A stretch of 64,000 bases of DNA from Seriola aureovittata (GCF_021018895.1 NC_079386.1:5152335-5216334); one strand, 5' to 3'; shown: positions 11,236 to 23,690, counted from the stretch's first letter. The notes: a model not told the origin generated them from the sequence alone. Numbers and translations: made by a program.

Positions 11236-14200
11236 CTACCATGTTTCTCCCTGAATCTGCGGGTTGTCATCTTTTTGGCAGCCCTTGCTGTACTCCCACT
11301 GCACTTAAATCCTCTTCACCCTTACCCTCGCTTATGTCTGCTATGTTTTATCTGAGCCTTGCTCTACAGTACGTCACACCCTTTGCCCTCTATCTTGTTT
11401 TTTCTTTGCCTAACGGAGTGTTTAGCAGAATGAAATGGATCAGAACCAGGAACATATGCTAGCTAGGTCCAATTCATGATGGTTGGATGGTTTTATTTAA
11501 AGGCTTGGCTCACTGGGACATGATTCATTCATATCCCAAGGTGTCCTGCTAGGACCTCAGCCGGGGACGTGGATTTCCACCGAGCCAAAAGCTGTGTGTG
11601 TGCTTCGTGGAGGTCAGTTAAAGACAGAATGCCTTCGCAAACTGCAGAGGGCAATGCATATAGGAGAGAAATATTTCCTGTTCAGAGCGTAGCGACAAGA
11701 ACTTTGTCACAGTGAGGCTCATAATGAGGTAGGGCCTGGGTGGCACAGAGGAAATATACTTACCCTCCACGACAGAGAGCTGGGTTTGCTCCTCGGCTGT
11801 GGTGCAGCTGAGGAGCAACGCTGGGTGCTTCATCAACACCTTTGGCAGGTACCCGCTGGGAGAGAAGCCAGTCAGGGATCACATCTTTGCTGCACAGCGG
11901 TAGTGGCTCCACAACGGCCTGTGCGGACTTTATAGTGTCAACCTTGGGGCACATGATGCCGGTTTTGGTAAAACTCTGCACTTGCAGGTGAAAAGAATAA
12001 GGAGCGGCAGTGGCAGAGAGTCGTTGTTTTTGCTGTCTTACCACACTGTGCTGTATATTGCAGGGCTGCTGACTGCTGTAAGCCTCTCTGTGCTGATGGC
12101 TCAGCCTGTCATGCACATGCACATGCACACATGCAAGGACACACACATGCAGGTTTACTAGCCTCGGGCATATTTCACTATGGCTGTCACTTCACTTTAC
12201 ATAAGAGTAAATATGTTTTAGGGAATAATCTGATCTCCCAAGTGCCCTCTCTAGCTCACGAGTTTTCCCTGTACAACAGTTATAATGCTATTACATTCAC
12301 TCTTGTCAAAGCCTTCAAGGTCAGTCATGACAGACAGGGATTTAGAGTCAGAGCAGAGCAGAGAACAAGTTAAACATTGTGGTTTTAGGTATTAGAGTAA
12401 AATGGTTCCCAAGGGTTCTTCAAGTCAAGGTCAGTGATAACACTATCACACAGGGCTGGTTGGGGAGGCGGGGGGTGGTGAGGGGTGCAGTATTAAACAC
12501 CACCCAAACTTTATCCCTGGAGTGACAAAGTCTAGAGATCAGCACACCTGTCAGCCCTGCAGTCAGCATTTTTATGCATTATACTGTACAAAGAATCTTA
12601 TTGTTTACCAGGGCGTTGTGAATAAGCTTTAGCCTAATGTTTTCATCACCTGCATAATTTGGGTTTCCGTAGAAACAATATTCTACATATTCACCAGTGC
12701 ACAGCTCTGCAGACTTAGAAATGCTAGGGCTTTTAATGATACATGTACTCCTAAACCATTCAGTACACAACCTTTAGTTTATTAAAGAACTTGTTTCATT
12801 TCCAGACCCCATTAAAAAAAAAAGTATATTTTTATTAGTTTCATTACAGTTTACAAGTGTTACAAGCAGAATATTAATAGTAATGTGAGATCCACCTTGA
12901 AAGCATGGCAGGTTGTTGCACTTCTCGTCAGCCTGTTAATGTAGCAGCATGATGAGCACAAGACACAACCAGACAAGGTGCAGCATGATCAGATGAAAAT
13001 TGTGTTGAATACTGATGTTAATAATCACTGTTGAAGATTTTCATTGATTAAGAATATGTTAACGGATGGTGCATTAAATTGGGATTATTTATGCACGCCT
13101 GGAAAATCTGAATTAATGGAAAGCAGTGTTCTCTGTAAAGAACATTACAGAAAGCAAACTGACCTTTTTTAAAGACCAAAGACCACACATAATGAACCTT
13201 TGTACTGTCACATTGCGGGAAGATGCATATAAAGAGCTTATCTGAAATAAGACTGTATTTAACATGAGAGCAATGGAATACCTTGTAAAATCAGGCTTCA
13301 AGACGCATGAATTCTTTGAAAACCCTGCCCCTCCACCTAGTGTACCTTAATCCCCACCATTATCCTCAATCTGGAAGCAGCGAAGTGGTGGTAAATTATG
13401 ACTTAGAGTTAGTCATCATCATAAAGCTCTGCTCAGCTGACACCAGCCTCACAACCCCAGCTGTAAGTGCCCAGCATCAGACCAGGGGGAAGGGCTTTTT
13501 TTCACTGCAGTCTTATCCCTCTGCCCCCCCCCCCCCCCAACATATCTGAGGATATCCACTCTCAAAACTCCTGTCCTGTTTCAGTAGCATTTGATATTTC
13601 TTTTCCTATTTTTCGTTCAACTTTTTCAACCTAAATAACCTTCATAATTTTAGAGTTGAATAAACTGTGTGGTCATTTAGGTAGATTTAGCCTCCTTGCT
13701 GCCACGCTGCTGTCTTGAACAGTGACACACTAAATTGGAACCAACATGCATTCTACCATGTTATCTCGAACTGATGCGTGATGGGAACAGACCCTGGCAC
13801 AAGCCAGGAATCATCATTCACTTGATGGAGTAGCTGGTGCGGGGCTGTTGTCGGCTCTTTGCACCCCATTATGGACGACAAGCGAAGCCCCATCAACATA
13901 TAAACAGGCTCTCTACTTACTGACTCAGAAATGTATGAAAGCAACCTGGTGAGACTGAAGCAGAAAAAGACAGACGTATAGAGAAAGTGAGAGTAATGAG
14001 GTTTGAGCTCTGAGCTTTGAATTTGCATGGGTATGTGTTTGTGTATGTGTTTATGTGAAACTTGCACGCTCTCTAAATTCCATACCATACACACGCACTC
14101 ACCAATTACTCTTACTACAAATGCCATGGCTTACAAGTACACCACACACTGCTCTCTGCACAAATGCTCAGACACGTTCGAACACCAAGATCTTCCAAAG

Positions 14201-14926
14201 TGTTTGCACAGTCTCACCACTTCCTCTAGGCTGCCTGTCGGGAGCGTGCACAGTATACACACTCGGAAATGGGCGCACACGGCGTGGCACGCAAAAATTG
14301 CATCCTGTAAATCATCGTACAGTAAATGTGTGCAGACGCACCAAGCATGCTCGCACATAGTCTGCACACATTAAAGTCACTCAAGCATGAACGATACTTT
14401 CCGCAAGTGTATGTTGAAATTGCAATATACACACACACACACACACACATGAGCACATGGATGCACTCAATAGCGCATATTCACACACTGCAAAACATGT
14501 CACACACTTAACCACATGCACCTTCACATACACATGTATCACACACCGCAATCCTCTTCTAAATGGCTCATAAGTGATACAGATAAATGTTGCATCTATT
14601 TATCGCTCCGCGGCGTAAATGTCACATCGCCGGCTGGTTTGCTGATCTCCCGCATGAGTCGCACTGACAAGTTCACAGGTATCACGCCTCGGCACCTTTT
14701 GTCATCAAGGAGAATATTAGGTTTTCTTCTAAAAGGTCGCCCTAAGTACCCCGCTCTATCAAAACACATCAGTCAGGGCTTCTACCTGATGTGAGGCGAG
14801 GTGTGATGATACACTTTACACACACATTAACTCTGGTTTGTCTGCGTGCGCTCAGGTTTGTCGTCTTTGTTACTATCCACCCCTCTTTGTCCGTCTGTGT
14901 TTGATATGATCATTCTTCATTAGGCC
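11236..14926. other. Anonymous non-coding sequence
   Basis: Holds a C15 tract (13524-13538), scattered AC-rich patches (14040-14530, including an AC run near 14430-14449), and a GC-moderate block at about 14575-14815 with several CpGs that could be regulatory. The 128-codon minus-strand frame at 11760-12146 runs into an ACATGC-rich stretch and has no recognised domain. Confidence 0.5.
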
Positions 14927-15250
14927 TGAACAGTTGATCGAAATATTATAGAAATCGCCATATGGCTATGTGCAATAGCCAAATCACAGGAGCTGCAATT
15001 TTTTTTTTTGATAAAGGTAAAATGTTTCACAATATACCATTAATGAAGCATTGTGGTGCTACAGAGACGCCCGGCTTATAAATCATATCCTCCAGATGTA
15101 AAGGAACAGGCCTGTTTGTTAGACGACCCCGGCAAAAATCACATTATCATATTTTTTACATTTTTTTTCAGGGGATAAATTACTATTCCCACTATAATCG
15201 TGACTCATCGCAATTGAACTATCCATCAATATGATCTTTTTTTTGCATAT
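14927..15250. mobile_element. Dispersed repeat, probably a decayed DNA element
   Basis: The block starts TTAGGCCTGAACAGTTGAT and contains TTTGATAAAGGTAAAATG, a part reading ACAGAGACGCCCGGCTTATA, and CGCAATTGAACTAT near the end. From memory this order of motifs is that of an interspersed repeat common in percomorph genomes. I see no terminal inverted repeats or coding capacity and cannot assign a superfamily. Confidence 0.4.
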
Positions 15251-16825
15251 AATTCAGACAAAAACACTACTGGAAACCATCTGCAAAGAAATACAGTCAC
15301 TCATGCTGAAATTTTATTGAATGTTATGAAAGTTTAAACATTTTGACAGTCTCAGGAGAATATTATCACTTAGTATTGCAAGACTGTCCTCACCAGAAGA
15401 ATGAAAGCATCACTCATTGTTTCAAACATTTTAAATTACCGAAGTGACTATTTGTGGTAATGACCGTATTGTTTTCGCTCAGGAGCAAAGGAAGCAGTGG
15501 GGTCAAGTATTTGTAATAAAACCTCTTAAGTAGAAGGTGGGGCCCGACTGTTGCAAAGTGTTGGACCACAGCTTCTCCTTCACCTACAGGCGATGTTGGT
15601 TTCTTTCAATGTCGACCTCAGTCTTTCCATAACCACCGTCTTTTATTTGCCTGATATTTCACCAAATCTTGGTGGCAGTGCAGGCGGCGCTCATATGGAT
15701 CATTTTTATAAAGGTCATATGAGTCGCTCTGGTCTGACTTGGAGACTGCTGTTTGCATCCCAAGCAGTTTTTGTCATCTAAACTAAGTCCGTGGAGATGT
15801 CTTATCAGAAAACAAAAAGTGACACATTAATATGTGTTTTTGATTAGTAAGTCAAACAAATCTATTATTAAACAACTAAAAAGTTCAATAAATTTCTTTG
15901 TGCCATCTTTGTACGGCTTATTAGAGCACAGAAAACAGCCTATCAGGTCGCACGCACACGTATATAATCTTATAAACACACACGGACTCAGGCTAACTAC
16001 CCGATCCATTTCTCCTCTTCTTCCTCCATTCTTGCTGCTCCTCTCTGTGTGGTCTGTGCCTCCAGTTATGTAAGGCCCAAAGCAGGTGTTGCTGAGAGAT
16101 TGTGTTTTTCAAGCTATTTCTGGGCACAGGTGGACATGCACAGTCAAAGCAACACATCAACGCTCCCCAGATGATCCTGCCATTCGGGCGCCCAGATGTT
16201 TCAGCTCTGGCAGGAATAGACCTGAATGTGTGTTTATGTGTGTGTATGTGTGTGTACTAGCATATATGGGTGCATTAGTGTTCCAAACACCTCCCATTGA
16301 CATTGCAGAAAAACCGCAAGTGCAAGGCGGCAAAGTATAATGTGATTGTATCTGCACACATGCTGTCACAAATACATAAATCTTGCACTTAAAGACTGTT
16401 GTGACTGTTGTTTAATAGCCTCTGGCTGGATATCTGCAGTATATAAATTTTGCTCCATCATGCCACACAACATACATGCTTCTTAACTGCTATGTGGGAA
16501 AGATAAACATCCTATAGGCTACATGTTTATCTGCATGTAAATGCAGTGCAGGAACCCTCTCGGTGATAGTGGCACTCATGCGATAAGAAACAAAATGGGA
16601 TCTGGAGCAAGTCTGGGCCTTGACAATGAGACATTCGGTCAGTATACATATGTGTGTGTAGTACATTTTTGGCGCATGAATGGCGTGTGATGCGGAGATT
16701 AGAGGCCTATTCCAATGATAAGGATGGCTTTTAGAGAGTGACGTGTAGCCTGACTGATGCTCCCGGTCTGATGTAAAGGATTATCCCATTACTGAGACCT
16801 GGGCATTAGCACTCAGCCACTCACC
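15251..16825. other. Anonymous non-coding sequence
   Basis: AT-rich sequence with short TG patches near 16230-16255. No exon or repeat family is recognised. Confidence 0.5.
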
Positions 16826-17625
16826 TCAGGGAATGACAGGCGGACAGAAAAGGGAGAGAAGGGGAGAAAAGGAGGGACATGTGAGATAGGGAGGGAGGAT
16901 GAAAAAGATGAGGAGGGGAGGCTGAATGAGGAAGAAATGGAAGAGAGAAGTGAAAGTGATGGAAAAGGGAATCAGAGGGAGATAGGAGAGGAGGGGGGGC
17001 ATAAAAGAAAGGGTTGAAAGAGCAGGGATGAAGTGAGAGGCTGAGCTTTGCTGCATGGATAGAAATAGAAAGGGGCAAGAAGCTGCAGCAGCAGCAAGAG
17101 AAACCAAGACAAGGCATTACAAGAGGGGGGAAGAAGGGGAAAGCTGGAACACTAGATAAAAGCCGATGATGAAGATTTGATAGTGTGGCTGTGAAAGAGA
17201 TAGAGAGTGCATTAGGGAACAAAACCATGAATGATGCATCAAAGAAAGGACTGTTTGAATTATTGGGGCTAGGGCTGGGGTCGCTTGAAAAGAGAATTTT
17301 ATAAAAAGGGAAAAAGAAAAGGCAGCAGGCAACAAAAGAGAAATGGAGGATCAGTGTGGACGGCAATAAGACGAAGAAAAGATGGAACGAGGGGGGAAAT
17401 GTGAGATTAGAGGCAGCAGAGAGGAGTTATTCCTGGACCGGTGTGACGGGAAGAGAAAGAAAAGGAAAAGATGAATAAGGGAGGAATGGATGAAGAAGGT
17501 GATGTGTATATGAGGAGAAAAGGAGAGCCAGAGGAAGAAATGCGAGAAAGTAGAGAATACGGCTGCAGAGGGAAAGAGAGACGAAGGCTGATGAGAACAG
17601 AGGACAGGTCATTATTCTGTCAACC
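16826..17625. repeat. Polypurine (GA/GGA-rich) tract of about 800 bases
   Basis: The plus strand is overwhelmingly A and G with many GAGG, GGAAG and AGAGA words, and the minus strand is correspondingly polypyrimidine. The longest reading frame of the window (181 codons, minus, 16821-17366) is entirely inside it; its Ser/Pro/Leu/Phe-rich product is what C/T-rich DNA encodes by default, so I do not call a gene. Confidence 0.85.
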
Positions 17626-17661
17626 TCTTTCCCCTGTGGATTGATCCAGTGATCTGACTCG

Positions 17662-17663
<2 letters not shown>

Positions 17664-17746
<83 letters not shown>
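17664..17746. repeat. (AC)n microsatellite
   Basis: About 40 AC units with one CC interruption near 17692, separated from the polypurine block by only about 40 bases. Confidence 0.95.
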
Positions 17747-17748
<2 letters not shown>

Positions 17749-17862
17749 GGGCAATAGACGTTGAACCTGCATTGATTTGATTGGGGTCCTGTCTGGTCCT
17801 ATGTTGCCTTGTTGTTTACGACTTCTGTGTACAGCACATCAGCGCTCACACACACGAAAACA

Positions 17863-17892
17863 CACACATACACACACACACACACACACACA
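17863..17892. repeat. Short (AC)n microsatellite
   Basis: An AC run with one TA interruption, about 115 bases downstream of the larger AC tract. Confidence 0.9.
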
Positions 17893-19281
17893 GCACACGG
17901 CGGTTTACAGCTTGACTCCAGCGTTGCCCTTCAGCGTGTCCACATTGCAAACACAACCTTCTATCAGCCATACTGTATCTATAAATTTAGGGCTCTTATT
18001 TTGTAGCACTGACAGGCAGCAGACCTTAGGAGGAGCTATAAACTAGTGGCCAAACAAACATAAGATTATGGATATGTTTTATGGAGGTCACTTGCACAAG
18101 CATGGCCTTGTCACTGAACTAACTAAAACTATTTGTTAAACATATACAGCAGCTACATAAAATTATTGTGATGGATGTGAAGCCGTAGCCGTGGTCATGG
18201 GACAGGCAGCATTCGATGGTCAGGTTCTGTTAGTATAATAACAATCACCCAGAACAACCATTAAGAATTCATGGCTGTTCAGGGCCTGCAGCCCAGTCAT
18301 ACTGAATATGAAACGATGGGTGGCATTGGAGATGTCATCGGTCAGGACTTCTTTTTAGAATATCTCTTCTTGTATAAGCTCCTTGGATTGTTTTATTTGA
18401 GTACATCTCCATAAGCGGTAGCAAAAGAGGAGTAGGACAGGAAGTGCTGGAGGTTAGAAATGCAAACTGGAGCTAAGTTTGTTGTGTTGACTTGGATTTG
18501 AGTGGGAGACAGCCAGCAGGTAAAGTGCACAGCTTGCTGCCACTGCTTTTTAGCAACAGTAAGTGAATGTAGCAAAAGTGAAAGAGAGGATAAAATAACA
18601 TCTATTTCTCTAGAAATGAAAGTAACGGAAGCTGCCACCCGAACATGAGTGGGAGCTAGGTGAGCCGAACAGTCGGAGAGCACAGAATACTAAATGTCAG
18701 CGAGAGATTACATTGTACTTAAAGGAAGAGGCTATAAACATCAAAGACGCTGTCAAATTGATTTTAATTATACTTCCTGTCTGTGACTTTGATCACCGTG
18801 CCTTTTCTGAGAACACTCTTTCAACATGTTACTTTGCAACAGCATTAGATCGAGAGATTGAGATCCAGATGATGCATTAAGGTTCGGTAACGAGCTAAAT
18901 TGTTAAATATCACTGGTTATTTTCCCTAAAGGTACAGTGAAAGAATTTACATATAGTGTTCTGTTTTTCTGAGGACGCTCTGAGTTGGCAAAGCTACCAT
19001 AAAAGCCAGTGGGTTTTTAACTCTGAGTCATGCAGTATTACACCTCACATCTGTCTCTGGTGATCAGTAGTCAAAAATGTTAATACATGTTGAGTCTGAA
19101 CTTGACCAAAATTTAATTGATGTTTAGCTTTTAATCTGGTGACTTTGCTACAGGATTTTAGATTGGGAGCTCCTGACTAGCAGAAAAACACCAGCAAAAA
19201 CACATTACCAATATTGGACAATGTTTGAAATGTAAATGAATATGATTTTTGTAGTTATACAAAACAACAACAGAACAAGAT
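17893..19281. other. Anonymous non-coding sequence
   Basis: No exon or repeat family is recognised up to the left end of the Tc1 element. Confidence 0.5.
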
Positions 19282-20285
19282 ATACTGCGGCTTGAGAAAG
19301 TTTTTGGACCCCTTCTCTTTTTGCAGACTTCATTTTGTTGTAGATTTAATTGTAAATGTATAACACTGACAGTTTTGCTCATCAATCTACACCCAATAGT
19401 CCATAATGCCACAGTGAAACGTGTTTTTATTAATTTTTGCACATGTATGAATTCTCACAGCTGGATTTTGGAAGTTTATTTCATTCTACCTGGCAGATCT
19501 TCTCAAGCTCCATCAGACTGGATGGAAATGTGTGAACAGTCTTCAGGTCTCTCCGCAGATGTTCTGCGGGGTTGAAGTCTGGGCCACCAGATGACCTAGT
19601 GGTCCCCAGTTATAGTGTTTGGAGTTCTGACCACAGGGTTCCATTTTTGTCTCTTCAGACCAGAGAATTTCCTCATGGTCTCAGAGACCTTTAAAAGCTG
19701 TTTGGCAGACTCCAAGCGAGTGGTCATATGCCTTTTAATCAAAGGGTTAGGGTTAGGGTGGCGTTCGTCCTGCTGCTCTACCCTAAATGCCTGATTGTTC
19801 GAGCGCTGCTGAGATGTTCGTTCTTCCAGCAGGTTCTCCATCTCTGCAGGACTCCTGAAGCTGTTAGAGTGACCGTTGGGTTCTTGGTGACCTCCATTAC
19901 TCTAGGTAGAGTCCTGGTTCCAAACTTCTTCCATTTCACATAGATTGAGGCCACTGTGTTCATGGGAACACTTAAAGCTTTAGAAAATGGTTTCATACCT
20001 TTGCTCTGATCTATGGCTTGCCACAATTTTAGAGGTCTACAGAGAGTCCTTTGGACTTCATGGCTTGGCTTTTTTTCTGACATGCAGTTTGACTTATGGG
20101 ACCTTAGACATACAGGTGTGTGCCTTTCTGAACTTTGTCTAATCAGTTCAGTTTAACACATGGACTCTTTTCAAGGACAGTTAAAGCAAACGGGAAGCAC
20201 CTGACCACAAAATCTTTTCACTTTGTCATTGTGGGTTATTGAGTGTAGATTGATGGTCAAAAATGTAACTTAATATCTAAATGTA
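19282..20285 (-). mobile_element. Degenerate Tc1-like DNA transposon
   Basis: The inner terminal inverted repeats are visible: 19381-19412 is the near-complement of 20223-20254, with the typical core CAATCTACACxCAATA. The left outer arm (CTTGAGAAAGT and following) is present, while the right arm stops soon after 20262. On the minus strand the transposase relic runs from about 20083 with an HTH part (SKALSVPMNTVASI, VKWKKFGTRTLPR, then TKNPTVTLT). Next comes LIKRHMTTRLESAKQLLK near 19680-19740, and then a C-terminal piece PDFNPAEHLRRDLK near 19545-19588. That last piece keeps the third acidic catalytic position of the Tc1 DD34E triad, but the stretch with the first two aspartates is deleted. 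Frames are also shifted, so this copy is inactive. A full Tc1 is about 1.6 kb, so roughly a third is missing. Confidence 0.92.
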
Positions 20286-20495
20286 CAGTAAACTGTAACA
20301 TGCAGGTCTGCTGTGCCAGCATGTGATCTGTGCTGTCAGGTCAGAGGATGCTGATGACAGAGAGACAAAGAGAACATGAGGCAGATGTCAGGCACACACA
20401 TGTACATGTGTAAGGAGACACACCCGTGTGTCATCTGTTTGTCAGTCCAGTGACTGCCAAGCTGGATGCTGTTATTTGCCCCCCATCCGCCTCTC
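20286..20495. other. Anonymous non-coding sequence
   Basis: Short spacer between the Tc1 relic and a candidate regulatory block; nothing is recognised. Confidence 0.5.
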
Positions 20496-20740
20496 CTGAC
20501 TCTCTGGAAAAATGACAGAGCTTAATTTGTCTCTAAATGATCCCTCCCAGCCAGCGAACATCAGCCAATTGAGAATTTGTCATGTTTTTGCCCACAGAGG
20601 CAGTGAGAGGGAAGGTCCGGGCCAGTCGATACAGAGCTGATGATGCTGAGAAGCCATCGACCAATGGGGTTCATGCAATTAGCGTCATCACTTGTGCCAA
20701 TCAGTGGATCAATTAAGCCATCTAAGGGACCACATAGTGG
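20496..20740. promoter_or_regulatory. Candidate conserved non-coding element
   Basis: A repeat-free block with homeodomain-like motifs (CTTAATTTG, CAATTAGCG, ATCAATTAAG), two CCAAT-type boxes (GACCAATGG near 20660 and GCCAATCAG near 20697), and even base composition. It looks like an enhancer, but no alignment is possible here. Confidence 0.3.
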
Positions 20741-21725
20741 GCTGTCTCCAGGGGGGGGGTGCAGGGTACAAAACAATCAGATAGTGCCAAGATGAGATTG
20801 AATGGAGAGTAAAAGGAGGGATGTGTGTGAGTGTGAGAGAGAGAGAGATGAGTGTCGCACACAGTCTGAACAAAACACACTACCCCTACTAGCAGCAGCT
20901 GTTTATGAAATGTCAGGAGGCACATGGCCATTTCACCACCTAATACTCAACACAAATTCTGTCCAATTTTCTAACTGGAGTAATATTATGTCAGCTCTAC
21001 GGTCTCACTTGTGCCAAAGTATTGGGTGTGTTTTTTAACCTACTAATTTCCCTGAAGACAATTTAACATCCAAACATTTTAAGAGAAGAAAAGAGACGAG
21101 AGGAGAAGAGAGACTGTGATATAGGGGAGTTAAATAGCTTTTTTGAATAGCTTCTTTTTTTTTTTTTGTTTTATCAACACGTTTTAATGGAGAGACAAAC
21201 TATAGCGAGATTGCAGCACAACAGCAAATGTTGCAAAATGAGTAGGTAAATGTAAATGTTATCAAAAAATAAATAGAGACATCAAGTGGAGTGCATGTAC
21301 AGAATGTGAAAGGCTACATTGAATGTATTAAAGGAAGTACTTCTCCTTATGCTTAAGTGGAACACATTGAACGTGGAACAAATTTCTGATACCACGGAGC
21401 ACTCGTGTTTATTATACTGATGTTGTAGAAAACTGCAGGGAGGAGGTTTTTTTTTTATGTCAGTGCAGAGAAACAGCAGGTTGTACACATACTGCAGTTT
21501 GTGAACGTCAGGTCTATAAGCACAGTATAGGTGTTACTTGAGCGGGGTGATTGTCATGTGTTGTGAGCTTTGAAATTACTGCAGCACATTGCTGTAATGT
21601 AAATAAGTGAGGGAATACGGAACTGTGACTTTGTCTCAAAAAGAAAAAAATGAACATTATGGTTCACTTCATCAGGTGGGCATGCTTCCTCATTACACTT
21701 TTATTATCACTGATATTAATTGTTC
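20741..21725. other. Anonymous AT-rich sequence
   Basis: Contains a G9 run near 20750-20758, a GAGAGA run near 20836 and T-rich tracts near 21156 and 21449. No exon or repeat family is recognised. Confidence 0.5.
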
Positions 21726-21945
21726 TGTTTTTTTTACGAGTTGCGAGGCTCTTTGTGGCTCTGCTCTATTAAAGTAATTGGGCAGCGGGCTTTGTTTATG
21801 AGTTTTGGATGAGCCGACTCCGCCGGGTCGTTGTCAGTGCGGCGCCTGGGAGACCAAATGCTGGTCGCTCCAACAATAACCTCACAATCGATCACAGAGC
21901 TCCGGCATAGAGACAACTCAGGAGGAGGTGGTTATATAAGGACGA
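21726..21945. promoter_or_regulatory. Candidate conserved non-coding element with CpGs
   Basis: A locally CpG-containing block (about 21785-21905) flanked by AT-rich DNA, with TTTATGAG, AAAGTAATTGGG and ACAATCGATCAC motifs. Composition and motif density suggest a regulatory element or a small promoter. Confidence 0.28.
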
Positions 21946-22879
21946 AAAAAAAGCACACAAATTTGAACTGAGTACAGGCACACACAACAAAAAGCCAAGC
22001 CACACTTGTAACGTCTTCTTGGCTTCTTCTTAGCTGTAACACGTTTGACGTTGAAAGATTTTTGGTGTCCAATTAAAATCAGGCCAGATAAAACAGATGT
22101 CTCCAGATTGTGGTGCAGTGAATGGAGTGCTCTCGTGGTGGAATGGAACCAGCTCTGCCAGTCTCTTCATTAACCGAAGCTCTGTGGTGCTCAGCTCTGG
22201 CAACAAACACACTCTTACAGAGGTGCTTGGGAACTCCTGGAGGACGCATGAACACACGCATACAAGACACACGTATACCTGAACCTTTTGTGCATGGGGG
22301 AAGGGATGTATATGTATCAACAGAGACATTTATGGTTAAAGACATATCCGGAGAAAGAACAGATACTACACCTACCAAAAACACACACTCTGTCTCTTAC
22401 CCTGCTCTTCATGCCAAACCTGTCAGCCCCACAAGTGGCTGGGAAAAGAGTTAGAGAGGCATGGAGTCAAGATGGCCCCAGTTGATTAGGAAGTAGCAGG
22501 CGTTTACCTCCTTGTGTAAAGATGATAATGACAACTCTAGCAGCCCCTCGGCCACAGCGGACTGGTGCTGAGGACCTGTGGAGAGGAGCCGGAGTGGCTG
22601 GTGGGTGGAGGTTTGGCTCTTCAGGTTGAAGGGCGCTCAGCGATACCACCGGTGAACTTATTGTTACACGAGCTCGAGGTTGTTTGGGACTGTCCTGGGA
22701 GTAGTGAAAGGATGGAGAAAGTCAGGCGATGAAAGTCTGATTAAAATCTGATGAGGATGGTTAAACTGCAGTGTATTTACAACAGTACTTCTGTGGCTGA
22801 GTGGATTGTGGTTGACTGTATGCTCCATGCTATATCATGCAGTTGTCAATGAAAGCTTGTGCGTAACCGTGAGTAGTTT
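21946..22879. other. Anonymous non-coding sequence
   Basis: Overlapping frames at 22030-22485 on both strands have no recognised domains. No repeat is recognised. Confidence 0.5.
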
Positions 22880-23090
22880 AAAGGAGCACTCCACTCAAGT
22901 TTAATTTACAATACTACTCAGCCTGTGAAATGAGTTGTATAATGCTTTCTGTGGCTCTGGTGGAGCTCTGGAAGTCTGAAAAAAATATTGCTACAAGGTC
23001 AATGTCCCGTCTGCATTAATCTTTGCTTTTCTTCTTGCAAGTCCCCTAAAGTGCAACACACTACAGTATTGCTGGTGAACCCCTTTAAGC
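22880..23090. repeat. Probable dispersed repeat fragment
   Basis: Starts AAAGGAGCACTCCACTCAAG and contains GTTGTATAATGCTTTCTGTG and, near the end, AAAGTGCAACACACTACAGT. I remember this motif order from multi-copy fish sequence, but the class is unknown and no inverted ends are visible. Confidence 0.35.
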
Positions 23091-23380
23091 AAACACCTTC
23101 AAGTCAAGTTGGCAGCTCACTCTCGCACATGACTTCCATGTCTGTGATAAATGACTGCATTTAGAAAATGATATTTAATTGTATCCTGATAATCAGAGCA
23201 AACTAACATTTCATTTTGTTCATTATTCAGCCTCATATTTCTTTCATTTTAGTCATTTTCTGTTGGTAATATAATTTTCAGTTGACACAAAAACTGTGGT
23301 AGTGGTTGCTTGGAGAGGTTAACTTAACATGTGTCACTTTGAACAGGATGTTATTTCTGTAAGTTGATTTAGAATGACCA

Positions 23381-23638
23381 TTATAGCTCGGTCTCATCCA
23401 CACATACCGCTCTTTGCTTTCCAACCTCATCAATGTCTGTATAGGATATTTGCCCAAGACTCCTCATGACATCTTCCACCATCCTCAAAACATCGTCCAG
23501 TTCAAAATTTTCTTCCACATACTGACCAAGTGTTACATGAACTTGAACACTCTTCCTTCCCCAATGCAAACTGCTACCACATTTGCGCTACACCTGTGCA
23601 AGTCCGCGTTGCGTCTTCTTCTTGGCTTCACAACTCAT
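23381..23638 (-). pseudogene. Orphan coding-like frame with one in-frame stop
   Basis: Read on the minus strand from an ATG at 23636-23638, the frame runs 86 codons to TAA at 23381-23383 and is broken only by TAG at codon 17 (23588-23590). The product begins MSCEAKKKTQRGLAQV. After the stop it contains VHVTLGQYVEENFELDDVL and ends CVDETEL, with an acidic, helix-like middle. The composition is that of a soluble protein rather than translated simple repeat, and local GC is higher than on either side. I recognise no family. It could be a decayed transposon gene, a processed gene fragment or a chance frame. No poly-A tail or target-site duplication is evident. Confidence 0.3.
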
Positions 23639-23690
23639 TCTGGGCAGGAAGGCCCGCCCAAAGCCCAAAGCCCAAAGCCAGATAATTAAG

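Noticed and set aside
11760..12146. 128-codon minus-strand frame
   Set aside because: Begins at GTG in an ACATGC-rich patch; no motif or splice context.
16821..17366. Longest frame of the window, 181 codons on the minus strand
   Set aside because: It lies wholly inside the polypurine tract; its Ser/Pro/Leu/Phe-rich translation is what C/T-rich DNA gives in any frame, and parallel long frames exist in the other phases.
19158..19442. 94-codon minus-strand frame as a separate gene
   Set aside because: It runs through the Tc1 left terminal repeat and its flank.
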